DNA of 64,000 nt from an uncultured Bacteroidaceae bacterium (GTDB taxonomy: Bacteria; Bacteroidota; Bacteroidia; Bacteroidales; Bacteroidaceae). The notes below the pieces were generated by a model that did no database searches, had not been told where the DNA came from, and worked only from the letters and a program-made list of their open reading frames with translations. The position numbers and the translations under genes are program-made. Below, piece after piece: positions 8,603 to 17,085 of the stretch. The stretch is from NCBI GenBank assembly GCA_934293005.1, contig CAKQYA010000007.1, positions 1 to 64,000 of the forward strand, read 5' to 3'. Numbering within the stretch: position 1 is the stretch's first letter; each line of letters opens with the position of its first letter.

Positions 8603-9208
8603 CTATCTCTTGCTGTAGAGGACAGGGTTTGTGCTTGGGTCGTTGTACATCTTCATCTGCTTGTATACCTTCATGTATTTCCTGCCAGCTTCAATGTCGG
8701 CAATCAGTTGGTCAATAGCAGTTGAGAGGTCTTTGCGCTGCTCAAGCAGCACGTCGAGCTTCTTTTGGCATGTCTGCTTGTGTTCCTCAGTGGCGTCAGC
8801 GCGCTCTGCTTGCTCCTTCATGTGGTAAATCTTAAGCGCGAGTATCGACAAGCGGTCAATGGCCCATGCCGGACTCTCTGTGTTGATGGTAGCTCCATCG
8901 AGCACTCTCACATCTTTGTATTTAGTGAGGAAATATGAGTCTATTCTCTCCACGAGGTCTGTGCGGTCTTGGTTGCTCTTGTCAATGCGTCGTTTAAGCA
9001 CTAATGCTTCTTCAGGATTGATTTGAGGATCGCGTATCACGTCTTCAAAATGCCACTGCACAGTGTCTATCCAGTTCTTTAGATATAGGTCATGCTCAAT
9101 AGTGCCTGCCTGATACGGGTTTTGTATAGGCTGGTCGATGTTATCATATATATGATAATCGGCGATAGACTGCTCGAATATCGGGTGTGCAAGCTCTGTA
9201 AAAGTCAT
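8603..9208 (-). CDS. DUF4254 protein
   Basis: 201-residue protein of family DUF4254, a Bacteroidetes family normally found beside glycosyltransferases. Features seen: start MTFTELAHPIFEQSIADYH, a conserved-looking LYLKNWIDTVQWHFEDVIRD, then a helical charged body (RRIDKSNQDRTDLVERID; LSILALKIYHMKEQAERAD) that suggests an all-alpha or coiled structure. No signal peptide, no membrane span. First gene of the glycan run, with its own promoter at 9239-9269. Function is not known; position suggests a structural or regulatory part of glycan assembly. Confidence 0.85.
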   Translation of the reverse strand: MTFTELAHPIFEQSIADYHIYDNIDQPIQNPYQAGTIEHDLYLKNWIDTVQWHFEDVIRDPQINPEEALVLKRRIDKSNQDRTDLVERIDSYFLTKYKDVRVLDGATINTESPAWAIDRLSILALKIYHMKEQAERADATEEHKQTCQKKLDVLLEQRKDLSTAIDQLIADIEAGRKYMKVYKQMKMYNDPSTNPVLYSKR

Positions 9209-9238
9209 AATTTATTTATTGAATGTTAAAATACGGTA

Positions 9239-9269
9239 CAAAAGTAAAGAATTTAGCTCAAAGTACCAA
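9239..9269 (-). promoter_or_regulatory. Promoter of the DUF4254 / glycan run
   Basis: Minus strand TTGG (9269-9266), 19-bp spacer, TACTTTTG (9246-9239). Start of transcription near 9232, about 24 bases before ATG 9208. It faces away from a plus-strand -7 box at 9289-9296. Confidence 0.6.
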
Positions 9270-9302
9270 CTAAATACTGGAAAATAACTACCTTTGTGGC
9301 AA

Positions 9303-9405
9303 AACTAATGAGAAAAGAGCAAAAAAAGTCTTCACCTTCCCCAAGCGCATTGCAGGTTGAATCCGTAGTCGATGCCCAAGTTGGAAGGTTGAAGGCTTCT
9401 TTTTT
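9303..9405 (+). ncRNA. Candidate small RNA or aroQ leader
   Basis: A plus-strand -7 box TACCTTTG (9289-9296; -33 box weak) is followed by a ~100-base stretch with no reading frame. It contains a long inverted repeat, AAGTCTTCACCTTCC (9326-9340) with GGAAGGTTGAAGGCTTC (9383-9399), one mismatch and one bulge, and ends in TTTTTT (9400-9405). That is the layout of an independent small RNA with an intrinsic terminator, or of a leader that attenuates aroQ transcription. A second promoter at 9458-9487 would let aroQ be made without it. The rest of 9209-9621 shows nothing else. Confidence 0.45.
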
Positions 9406-9457
9406 GTTTGTCTGCAGGCAATAGCATGCGCTTTAAAGTTTTTACGCATTATAAATT

Positions 9458-9487
9458 TTTGAGTTATGAAAAAAAAGACTACCTTTG
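9458..9487 (+). promoter_or_regulatory. Promoter of aroQ operon
   Basis: TTTG (9458-9461), 18-bp spacer, TACCTTTG (9480-9487). It lies ~135 bases before ATG 9622 and would drive aroQ, the O-methyltransferase, rbfA and perhaps the permease. Confidence 0.65.
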
Positions 9488-9621
9488 CATTGTAGTTGGC
9501 GCATACGTGGCTGACAGCCATTGATGGACGCCAAAGGGATGTTTCTCTAAAATATCAATGATGAAAAGGCCATCTTGAAAAGAAGGCATTACAGGAAACG
9601 AAAAAGCAATTAAGACGAACA

Positions 9622-10047
9622 ATGAGAATACTTATTCTTAATGGACCCAACTTGAACCTGCTTGGTAAGAGAGAGCCTGGCATATATGGCGCACGTGGCT
9701 TCGAAGACTATTATGCAGAGCTGAAAGGCAGATACCCAGATGTGCAATTTGACTATTTCCAGTCGAACGTGGAAGGTGAGCTTATTGACAAGATTCATGA
9801 GGTGGGCTTCGACTGGGATGGCATTGTGCTTAATGCTGGTGCTTACACTCATACGAGCATCGCTCTTCAGGATGCGATCAGGGGCGTTAGCGCTCCTGTG
9901 ATAGAAGTGCATATATCCAATGTCCACGCACGAGAAGAGTTCAGGCACAAGTCGATGATAAGCTGCGCCTGCAAGGGCGTGATATGCGGATTTGGGCTCG
10001 ACAGCTACAGACTGGCGGTAGAGGCTCTCGTGGCTAACAATGGATGA
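9622..10047 (+). CDS. aroQ: 3-dehydroquinate dehydratase, type II
   Basis: Shikimate-pathway enzyme converting 3-dehydroquinate to 3-dehydroshikimate in the cytoplasm; type II members are dodecamers of ~16 kDa chains. All 141 residues align with the family: NGPNLNLLGKREPGIYG (7-23) with Arg17 and catalytic Tyr22, VLNAGAYTHTSIAL (69-82) with Asn71 and His77, and EVHISNVHAREEFRH (95-109) with catalytic His97. First gene of a plus-strand run; the O-methyltransferase starts 18 bp after its stop, followed by rbfA. Confidence 0.97.
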   Translation: MRILILNGPNLNLLGKREPGIYGARGFEDYYAELKGRYPDVQFDYFQSNVEGELIDKIHEVGFDWDGIVLNAGAYTHTSIALQDAIRGVSAPVIEVHISNVHAREEFRHKSMISCACKGVICGFGLDSYRLAVEALVANNG

Positions 10048-10065
10048 TCCTTATATGGCGGAGTT

Positions 10066-10701
10066 ATGACAGAGACTGAGAAGATAGACGACTACATTGT
10101 GCGGCACATTGACAAGGAAAGCGAATACATGCACAGCCTGTGGAGAGCCACCCAGTTGCATCTGCTCTACGGCCGCATGGCGAGCGGGCATATCCAGGGA
10201 CGGTTGCTGAAGATGCTTGTAGGCATGATACGCCCGAAGATGGTGCTGGAAATAGGCACATATTCAGGCTATTCGGGGCTATGCATGGCAGAGGGGTTAG
10301 AAGAGGGCGCACACCTTCACACAGTTGAGATAAATGACGAACAAGAGGATTTCACCTTGCCTTGGTTTAAAAACTCACCTTATGCGGACAAGATAACGAT
10401 GCATATAGGTGATGCCATGGATGTGGTGCCGAAGCTCCAGGCGATGTTTGACATGGCATTCATTGATGGCGACAAGCGCCGTTACACTGAATATTACGAG
10501 ATGGTGCTGCAGCATCTCAATCCAGGAGGCTACATCTTGGCCGACAACACTCTATGGGACGGACATGTGGTGGATGAGAATGCCCATGATGCTCAGACCC
10601 TCGGCATAAAAGCTTTCAACGACCTTGTGGCAAATGATGACAGAGTAGAGAAGGTCATACTGCCTTTAAGAGACGGTTTGACAATAATAAAGAAAAAGTG
10701 A
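10066..10701 (+). CDS. Class I SAM-dependent O-methyltransferase
   Basis: Methyltransf_3 family O-methyltransferase, 211 residues. Motif I VLEIGTYSGYSGLCMA binds SAM; HTVEINDE is the acidic loop after strand 2; MAFIDGDKRRYTEYYEMVL and GGYILADNTLWDGHV hold the metal-binding Asp, Asp and Asn of catechol-O-methyltransferase-like enzymes. Cytoplasmic. The natural substrate is not known for the bacterial branch. It lies 18 bp after aroQ and 13 bp before rbfA, a tight operon of housekeeping type. Confidence 0.93.
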   Translation: MTETEKIDDYIVRHIDKESEYMHSLWRATQLHLLYGRMASGHIQGRLLKMLVGMIRPKMVLEIGTYSGYSGLCMAEGLEEGAHLHTVEINDEQEDFTLPWFKNSPYADKITMHIGDAMDVVPKLQAMFDMAFIDGDKRRYTEYYEMVLQHLNPGGYILADNTLWDGHVVDENAHDAQTLGIKAFNDLVANDDRVEKVILPLRDGLTIIKKK

Positions 10702-10714
10702 ACAATAAGAAACT

Positions 10715-11047
10715 ATGGAAACGACAAGACAAAATAAAATAGCTCGTCTCATACAGAAAGACTTGAGCAACATCTTTCAGGCGCAGACTCGTCAAACCCG
10801 CAACCTCCTGGTGAGTGTAAGTGTAGTGCGCATCAGCCCCGACCTCAGCGTGGCCAAGGCCTATCTCAGCATTTTCCCGTCAGAGAAGGCGCAGGAGGTG
10901 CTTGCCAATGTGAATCAGCATGCATCTGAAATACGCTTCGAACTTGGCAAACTGGAACGTCATCAGTTGCGAATCATACCAGAACTTAAGTTCTTTATCG
11001 ATGATTCGCTCGACTATGTGGAAAATATTGACCGTTTGCTCAAGTAG
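10715..11047 (+). CDS. rbfA: Ribosome-binding factor A
   Basis: RbfA helps mature the 5' end of 16S rRNA in the 30S subunit. The 110-residue chain shows the family pattern: RQNKIARLIQKDLSNIF at the N terminus, VSVSVVRISPDLSVAKAYLS in the KH-like core, and RFELGKLERHQLRIIPELKF with the FFIDDSLDY end that closes the domain. Length is normal. It starts 13 bp after the O-methyltransferase gene; a permease gene follows 86 bp on. Confidence 0.96.
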   Translation: METTRQNKIARLIQKDLSNIFQAQTRQTRNLLVSVSVVRISPDLSVAKAYLSIFPSEKAQEVLANVNQHASEIRFELGKLERHQLRIIPELKFFIDDSLDYVENIDRLLK

Positions 11048-11133
11048 GTGCCATCATTGGAAGCATGCCATTTCGTGTCTTTCATAACGGAATGGAACAT
11101 GTGGCATATAATGCAGAATAAAGAGATAACCAT

Positions 11134-12363
11134 ATGTCATTCCCCATATATATAGCAAGCAGGTATCTGTTGTCTAAGAAGTCGCACCATGCCATCAACA
11201 TAATATCAGGCGTGTCAGTGTGTGGAGTGGCTATTGCCACTGCTGCATTGGTATGCATCCTGTCGGTGTTCAATGGCTTTCAAGATATGGTGGCAGACCT
11301 CTTCACCTCTTTCGACCCCGAACTTAAAGTGGTGCCGGCCAGAGGCAAGTATGTACCTGCAGATTTCGGCGGGCTGGATTCGCTGAAGTCATGCCCGGAG
11401 GTGAAAGTGTACTCAGAGACATTGGAGGATAATGCTCTGCTTATGGTCAACAACAGGCAGACAATGGTGACCATAAAAGGTGTGCAAGACAATTTCAGGG
11501 ACTTGACAGATATTGACGACATTCTGATAGGCGATGGCACGTTTGACCTCGGATTTGATGTGATAGATTATGGAATCTTGGGTTCCAATCTTTTGCTGCA
11601 ATTGGGGTTGCCTGCTGATTTCTCCACTCCAATACAGGTATATGCCCCGCGCAAGGGTGAGCGTGTCAACTTGTCTGACCCAAGCGAAAGCCTGAATCAG
11701 GAGGAACTGTATTCTCCAGGAGTGGGATTCATGGTGAAGCAGAAGAAGTACGACTCCAATTACGTGCTGACCAGCATTGCCTTTGCTCGCCGACTGTTTG
11801 AGAGGCAGGGATATGTGACAGCCATAGAACTTAAGATTAAGGATGGCGTGGACATAGGTCATGCGAAAAAGAAAATACAGGCTATTGTGGGAGACGGCTT
11901 CAAGGTCCTTGACCGTTATGAACAGCAGGAAGACACTTTTAAGATAATGAAGGTCGAGAAACTTATATCATATATATTTCTCACATTCATTCTAATGATA
12001 GCATGCTTCAATATCATAGGCTCGCTCTCTATGCTCATCATTGACAAGAGGCAAGACGCTATGACGCTGCGAAACCTTGGGGCCAACAATAAGCAGATTA
12101 GCGACATCTTTATGATGGAAGGCCGCATGATATGCTTGGCTGGAGCCATTCTCGGTATAGTCGTCGGACTCGCATTGTGCTTGCTGCAACAGAAGTATGG
12201 CATCATTGCGTTTGGCAGCAGTGCCGGCTCATACATCATTGATGCATATCCAGTCAGCGTGCATGCTTTCGACATCTTTGTCATTTTCATCACGGTGGTT
12301 GTGGTGGGTTTCTTGTCGGTGTGGTATCCTGTGCGCCGTCTTAGCAAGAAATATGTTAACTGA
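11134..12363 (+). CDS. LolC/LolE-like ABC transporter permease
   Basis: FtsX/MacB-type permease of 409 residues, the form found in lipoprotein-release (Lol) complexes. The N terminus SFPIYIASRYLLSKKSHHAI leads to a first membrane span (near 22-45: SGVSVCGVAIATAALVCILS). A large periplasmic domain of ~200 residues (FNGFQDM...KVLDRYEQQEDTFKI) precedes three more spans (LISYIFLTFILMIACFNIIG; MICLAGAILGIVVGLAL; FDIFVIFITVVVVGFLSVWY). NIIGSLSMLIIDKRQDAMTL is the FtsX coupling stretch. The ATPase partner is not in the window. Inner-membrane location and lipoprotein sorting are inferred from family. Confidence 0.88.
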   Translation: MSFPIYIASRYLLSKKSHHAINIISGVSVCGVAIATAALVCILSVFNGFQDMVADLFTSFDPELKVVPARGKYVPADFGGLDSLKSCPEVKVYSETLEDNALLMVNNRQTMVTIKGVQDNFRDLTDIDDILIGDGTFDLGFDVIDYGILGSNLLLQLGLPADFSTPIQVYAPRKGERVNLSDPSESLNQEELYSPGVGFMVKQKKYDSNYVLTSIAFARRLFERQGYVTAIELKIKDGVDIGHAKKKIQAIVGDGFKVLDRYEQQEDTFKIMKVEKLISYIFLTFILMIACFNIIGSLSMLIIDKRQDAMTLRNLGANNKQISDIFMMEGRMICLAGAILGIVVGLALCLLQQKYGIIAFGSSAGSYIIDAYPVSVHAFDIFVIFITVVVVGFLSVWYPVRRLSKKYVN

Positions 12364-12493
12364 TTCTCATGCGGCATGGTGTCTCAATGGCTGATGTGAT
12401 AACGAGTCAATGTCGCTTAAGAGATTTAAACACGCAATAATATTTTAAAGCAACAGAATATAATAAAGCAACAAAAGATAATAAAGAAAAGAA

Positions 12494-14170
12494 ATGAAGA
12501 AAAACATCAGTCTGCTATTGCCAGCAGTTGCCGCAGTCCTCATGACAGGATGTGGTAAGCAGAAGGCACTTGTATCAGAGAATTTCGCAGTGTCGCCCAC
12601 ACCGCTTGAGTACATCGCAGGTGAAGTGCCTGCCACTATCAGTCTCAACATACCGGCAAAGGTGGTCAATAAGAAAGCTGTCATAACCTGCACTCCTGTG
12701 CTCAAATGGGCCGATGGCTCAGCCGCAGGCGAAAGCTATACAATCCAAGGAGAAAAGGTGGAGGCCAACAACACTATCATCTCTTATAAGAATGGCGGTC
12801 ACACCACCATGCGTTTCAACGTGCCTTTCCAAGAAGGAATGGAGAAGAGCGAACTCCTCATGCAGTTTAATGCTCGCAAGGGCAACAAGCCTCTCAACAT
12901 GCCTACTGTAAAGATTGGTTATGGCACTCAGTGCACAGCATCTTTGATTACTAAGACAGCTAAGACAGCCAACTTTGGTGTGGCTCCAGACGATTTTCAG
13001 CGTGTCATCAGCAAAAAGCAGGAAGCTGCGGTGAAGTTCCTCATCGGACAGGCTAACCTGCGTGGCAGTGAGCTTAACAGCAAGAATGTCAAGGATTTCA
13101 TTGCTACATTGAAGAATATCAAGAGTGACGAGGAAAGCCTCGTGCTCAACAATATTGAAGTCAGCGCTTACGCTTCACCAGATGGAGCATACTCTCTCAA
13201 TGAGAAACTGGCAGAGAAGCGCAACGTGGTGAGCGAGGCTTATGTCAACAAGCAGCTCAAAAAGAATAAGCTCGCCACAAACATAGACTCTAAATACACC
13301 GCAGAAGACTGGGACGGATTCCAAGAACTTGTGTCGCAGTCGAACCTTCAGGACAAGGAAGTGATTCTTCGTGTGCTTTCCATGTATCAAGACCCAGAAC
13401 AGCGAGAGCAGGAGATCAGAAATGTGGCAGTGGTTTACAAAGAGTTGGCTGAAGCTGTGCTGCCCGAACTCCGCCGCGCACGCATGATCATCAACTACGA
13501 CGTCATTGGCCGCAGCGATGAGGCTATCATGGCACTTGTAGATGAGGATGCAACAAAACTGAGCGTTGAAGAGCTCATATATGCTGCAAACATCCTTGCA
13601 GATAATGATGCGCAGAAAGAGGCAATACTCAAGAAGACCACATCCGTATATCCTGATGACTACAGAGCCTTCAACAATCTTGGTGAGATTTCACTTCGCA
13701 AGGGAGATGTGGACAATGCGCAGTTCTTCCTTCGCAAGGCTTTAAGCATCAATCCTTCTGCATCTGAGCCAAATGTGAACCTTGGCCTTATAGCTCTGCA
13801 AAACGGACAGTTCAAGGATGCTGAAATGTATATTTCCAAAGGAGTGAAAGCAAACAACTTTGATGAGGCTCTCGGACATCTTTATGTGGCTCAAGGCAAA
13901 TACAGCCAGGCTTCAGCAAAGATGCAAAACTCTGCCAACAACAGTGCAGCGCTTGCAAACATACTCTCTCAGGATTATGCAGACGCTTTGAAGACCCTTA
14001 ACAAAATCAAGACTCCAGATGCCATGACTTACTACCTGCGCGCCATTCTTGCTGCACGCATGGAGGACAAGTCGGAGGTGAAAGATAATCTCACCAAGGC
14101 TATCGAGCTTGACGCTTCTCTTGCTAAGAGAGCTGCCAACGATGCGGAATTCTCTGACTACAGAGAATGA
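12494..14170 (+). CDS. TPR / OmpA-like periplasmic lipoprotein
   Basis: 558-residue lipoprotein: signal peptide MKKNISLLLPAVAAVLMTGC with lipobox LMTGC (Cys20). Residues ~20-160 are beta-rich and resemble chaperone-like or Ig domains. Residues ~200-240 read LVLNNIEVSAYASPDGAYSL NEKLAEKR, the OmpA-like pattern (an alpha helix after a polar beta turn), interrupted by ~100 residues before INYDVIGRSDE. From ~370 on there are TPR-like helices, e.g. YRAFNNLGEISLRKGDVDNA and EPNVNLGLIALQNGQFKDAE. The protein is expected at the inner face of the outer membrane and may link envelope to peptidoglycan or a large assembly. No precise name is recognised. Followed by a strong terminator. Confidence 0.8.
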   Translation: MKKNISLLLPAVAAVLMTGCGKQKALVSENFAVSPTPLEYIAGEVPATISLNIPAKVVNKKAVITCTPVLKWADGSAAGESYTIQGEKVEANNTIISYKNGGHTTMRFNVPFQEGMEKSELLMQFNARKGNKPLNMPTVKIGYGTQCTASLITKTAKTANFGVAPDDFQRVISKKQEAAVKFLIGQANLRGSELNSKNVKDFIATLKNIKSDEESLVLNNIEVSAYASPDGAYSLNEKLAEKRNVVSEAYVNKQLKKNKLATNIDSKYTAEDWDGFQELVSQSNLQDKEVILRVLSMYQDPEQREQEIRNVAVVYKELAEAVLPELRRARMIINYDVIGRSDEAIMALVDEDATKLSVEELIYAANILADNDAQKEAILKKTTSVYPDDYRAFNNLGEISLRKGDVDNAQFFLRKALSINPSASEPNVNLGLIALQNGQFKDAEMYISKGVKANNFDEALGHLYVAQGKYSQASAKMQNSANNSAALANILSQDYADALKTLNKIKTPDAMTYYLRAILAARMEDKSEVKDNLTKAIELDASLAKRAANDAEFSDYRE

Positions 14171-14192
14171 ATCTAATATGTCATGAACTAAA

Positions 14193-14239
14193 ACATCATC
14201 AAGGAGCGGTCTGCCACTCCTTGGTGATGTTGGTTTTTT
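14193..14239 (+). terminator. Intrinsic terminator after TPR lipoprotein
   Basis: ACATCATCAAGGAG (14193-14206) pairs with CTCCTTGGTGATGT (14217-14230) with one mismatch-free exception of a G-T pair, followed by TTGGTTTTTT. Clear rho-independent terminator. Confidence 0.88.
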
Positions 14240-14396
14240 CTTATCAAGCGAAAATGCCGCTGCGCATATCTGCGGATATGTCAATGTTGCGCTTCAGGAT
14301 ATAAGGAAATGTATACATCTTGCATGCTTGGGACCCTGCATGTTTAGGCATTTTCATGCTTGCATCTATAGTTTGCAATGCTCGTGCAATGATACG

Positions 14397-14440
14397 TCAT
14401 CATACGGCAATTCATCATCATCATACGGCAATTCATCATC
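14397..14440 (+). repeat. 21-bp tandem duplication before the thioredoxin-like gene
   Basis: CATACGGCAATTCATCAT occurs twice with a 21-bp period and runs straight into the GTG start codon at 14441, so the duplication forms the whole translation-initiation region. No Shine-Dalgarno sequence is seen. Confidence 0.8.
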
Positions 14441-15511
14441 GTGAGAAACTATTTACATATATTATATTTACTAAGTATCCTGGCAATAGCCTCGTCGTGT
14501 GGCCCAGAAGGCTCCGATTTCCGTGTCAGAGGCTCATTCCGTGACATGCAGACAGGAGAACTCTACGTGTACAACTTGGATAATGACGAGGCAAGGTTCG
14601 ACACCATCATGGTGAAGGATGGCCGTTTCCTCTATAAAGGACAGGCTAAGTCCACTGTGCCATATATGCTCGTATTCCCAAACGGGGTGGAACAGGTTAT
14701 TTTTGCAGGACCTGGAACAGACCTCACGTATGAGGCCACCGCCAACGATTTGAAAAACTATGTGGTCAATGGCAGTGAAGAGAACAAACTCATGAACGAA
14801 TTTCGCAAGCAGACTTATGCGATGGATGCCCCGCGTACCACAAGTGCTGCGCGCTCTTTCATAAATGAGCATCCTGAGTCGGAGGCTGCGCTGTATCTTC
14901 TTGACAAATATTTCATCCAGGCAGAGAATGTCAGCAATGCCGAATTGTCTAAATTGATAAAGATTGTCAAGCAACAGCATAAAAACAATCATTATTTGTT
15001 AGCCATAGAGAACAAGATTAAGGCTATGGGGCGATGCGCTGAAGGTATGGTTGTGCCAGATGTGGCGTTGCGCCCAGTGAAAGGCAAAGACGTTAAGCTT
15101 TGGGACAGCAAGAACAAATGCGAATACAACCTGATAACATTCTGGTCAATGTGGTCGCTTGAAGGCTATGACATGGTATGGAAGATGCGGGAATTTTGCA
15201 ATGAATACAAGGGCAAGGGCCAATTGCGCATTGTGTCGGTATCTCTTGATGTAGAACGTTATCGTTGGGAAGATGTCATCAAGGCTGATTCTATAAATGG
15301 CATCGAACATTATTGCGACGGAAAAGCTTTCGAATCTGATGTTGTGAAAAAAATGGGCATCGAAAGCATACCTTATTACATTCTTGCAGACAAGAACCGC
15401 AAGGTCGTTGATAGGGGAACTGATATGGAACGTCTAAAGAAAGAATTGGATACAAGGTTGAAGACTTCCAGTGAAGATAAGAACAAAAAATCGAATAACA
15501 ATCTAAAATAA
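14441..15511 (+). CDS. TlpA-like thioredoxin-fold lipoprotein without CXXC
   Basis: 356-residue lipoprotein (GTG start, signal ...SILAIASSC, Cys20). Residues ~25-130 match the DUF4369 domain that precedes thioredoxin domains in Bacteroidetes (RGSFRDMQTGELYVYNLDND; VFPNGVEQVIFAGPG). Residues ~200-345 form a TlpA/AhpC-type thioredoxin fold: VPDVALRPVKGKDVKLWDSK, LITFWSMWSLEGYDMVWKM, and the cis-proline stretch MGIESIPYYILADKNRKVV. Where active enzymes have W-C-x-x-C this one has W-S-L-E, so it cannot do thiol-disulfide exchange. A binding or chaperone role at the periplasmic face of a membrane is inferred. It is 13 bp upstream of comM. The C-terminal ~20 residues are lysine/serine-rich. Confidence 0.85.
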   Translation: MRNYLHILYLLSILAIASSCGPEGSDFRVRGSFRDMQTGELYVYNLDNDEARFDTIMVKDGRFLYKGQAKSTVPYMLVFPNGVEQVIFAGPGTDLTYEATANDLKNYVVNGSEENKLMNEFRKQTYAMDAPRTTSAARSFINEHPESEAALYLLDKYFIQAENVSNAELSKLIKIVKQQHKNNHYLLAIENKIKAMGRCAEGMVVPDVALRPVKGKDVKLWDSKNKCEYNLITFWSMWSLEGYDMVWKMREFCNEYKGKGQLRIVSVSLDVERYRWEDVIKADSINGIEHYCDGKAFESDVVKKMGIESIPYYILADKNRKVVDRGTDMERLKKELDTRLKTSSEDKNKKSNNNLK

Positions 15512-15524
15512 CCAGCACTTACCG

Positions 15525-17075
15525 ATGTTTGCAAAAGTTCAGAGCGCCACATTGCAAGGGCTTGACGCCATGCCTGTAGCCATCGAGGTGGATAGCTTCG
15601 ATTCAGGACAAACTGCACGTTTCACTATAGTTGGCCTGCCAGACAATGCTGTCAAAGAAAGTCAGGAACGGGTGCAGAGTGCATTGCGAGTCAATCATTA
15701 TAAGACACCCGCCCAATCTGTTGTGGTCAATCTTGCGCCGGCCGATGTGAAGAAAGAAGGCTCTGGCTTTGACCTGCCTATAGCAATAGGAGTGCTTCTT
15801 TCTTTCGGATTCATCAGTTCTGCGAATATCGAACGCTTTATGTTTGTCGGTGAACTTGGACTCGATGGCTCAATCATGCCAGTGAAGGGTGTGTTGCCCA
15901 TATCCATCAAGGCTCGCGAATTGGGTTTTGAGGCTCTTTTCGTACCATCCGACAATGCCAGAGAAGCTGCTGTGGTAGACAGGCTCACCATTTATGGCGT
16001 GGACAGTCTCAATGATGTGATTGGATTCCTCAATGGAAGCGTTCAGCTTGAACCTACAATTGTGAACACGCGTGAGGAGTTCTATTCACAACTTTATAGT
16101 TATGACTTTGACTTTGATGAGGTCAAAGGCCAGGAAAATGTTAAGCGCGCCTTTGAAGTGGCAGCTGCTGGCGGACACAATATTATATTAGTGGGTTCGC
16201 CTGGTTGCGGAAAGTCGATGATGGCCAAACGCTTGCCTTCCATCCTTCCGCCGCTCACTCTGAGCGAGAGCCTCGAGACCACCCAAATACATTCTATAGC
16301 TGGCAAGCTGAAGAAAGAAACCTCACTCATCAGCCAGCGGCCATTCCGCTCACCGCATCACACAGTGTCGGATGTGGCTCTTGTGGGAGGTGGCAATACT
16401 TTCATGCCTGGTGAGATATGCTTGGCGCATAATGGAGTGCTCTTCCTTGATGAGCTTCCCGAGTTTAACCGGAGTGTGCTCGAAACTTTACGACAACCGC
16501 TTGAAGACAGAATCATCACAATATCAAGAGCACGCTACAATCTTACTTTGCCATGCTCTTTCATGCTGGTGGCTTCAATGAATCCATGTCCGTGCGGTTA
16601 TCTCCATCATCCCACACGGCAATGCATGTGCACACCTGCCCAGGTGCATCGTTACATGAATAAAGTGAGCGGTCCGCTCATGGACCGCATTGACATACAG
16701 ATCGAAGTGCAGAGCGTGCCTTTTGAAGACATATCCGAAGCTCCCAAAGGAGAATCGAGTGCGGTGATACGTGAACGCGTGCTCAAGGCCAGGCAAATAC
16801 AGATAGAACGTTATAGAGGGGTGAAAGGTGTGCATTGCAATTCGCAGATGACCACAGCACTCCTTCAGAAGTATGTTCAGCTTGCTCCACAAGCCACGGA
16901 CCTTCTTCGCACGGCCATGAAGAAGTTCAATCTCTCAGCTCGTGCCTACGACCGAATACTTAGAGTGGCTCGCACTATTGCAGACCTTGAAGGAACAGAT
17001 AATGTGGAACTTGGCCATATTGCAGAGGCAATAGGCTATCGCAATCTTGACAGAGATAATTGGATAGACGGATGA
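15525..17075 (+). CDS. comM: ComM/YifB family AAA+ ATPase
   Basis: Mg-chelatase-like AAA+ ATPase of 516 residues. In naturally transformable bacteria ComM is a hexameric helicase that promotes branch migration during integration of incoming DNA; many non-transformable species keep it. Seen: N-terminal Lon-like ChlI domain (IVGLPDNAVKESQERVQSAL; GSGFDLPIAIGVLLSFG), Walker A GSPGCGKSMMAKRLP near 225, Walker B GVLFLDELPEFNRSVLETLR, sensor ASMNPCPCGY with the zinc-type cysteines CPCG...C.C, and the C-terminal SARAYDRILRVARTIADLEG. Cytoplasmic. Starts 13 bp after the thioredoxin-like gene. dprA, another DNA-uptake gene, is at 39.3 kb. Confidence 0.95.
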   Translation: MFAKVQSATLQGLDAMPVAIEVDSFDSGQTARFTIVGLPDNAVKESQERVQSALRVNHYKTPAQSVVVNLAPADVKKEGSGFDLPIAIGVLLSFGFISSANIERFMFVGELGLDGSIMPVKGVLPISIKARELGFEALFVPSDNAREAAVVDRLTIYGVDSLNDVIGFLNGSVQLEPTIVNTREEFYSQLYSYDFDFDEVKGQENVKRAFEVAAAGGHNIILVGSPGCGKSMMAKRLPSILPPLTLSESLETTQIHSIAGKLKKETSLISQRPFRSPHHTVSDVALVGGGNTFMPGEICLAHNGVLFLDELPEFNRSVLETLRQPLEDRIITISRARYNLTLPCSFMLVASMNPCPCGYLHHPTRQCMCTPAQVHRYMNKVSGPLMDRIDIQIEVQSVPFEDISEAPKGESSAVIRERVLKARQIQIERYRGVKGVHCNSQMTTALLQKYVQLAPQATDLLRTAMKKFNLSARAYDRILRVARTIADLEGTDNVELGHIAEAIGYRNLDRDNWIDG

Positions 17076-17085
17076 GCATCGTTAA

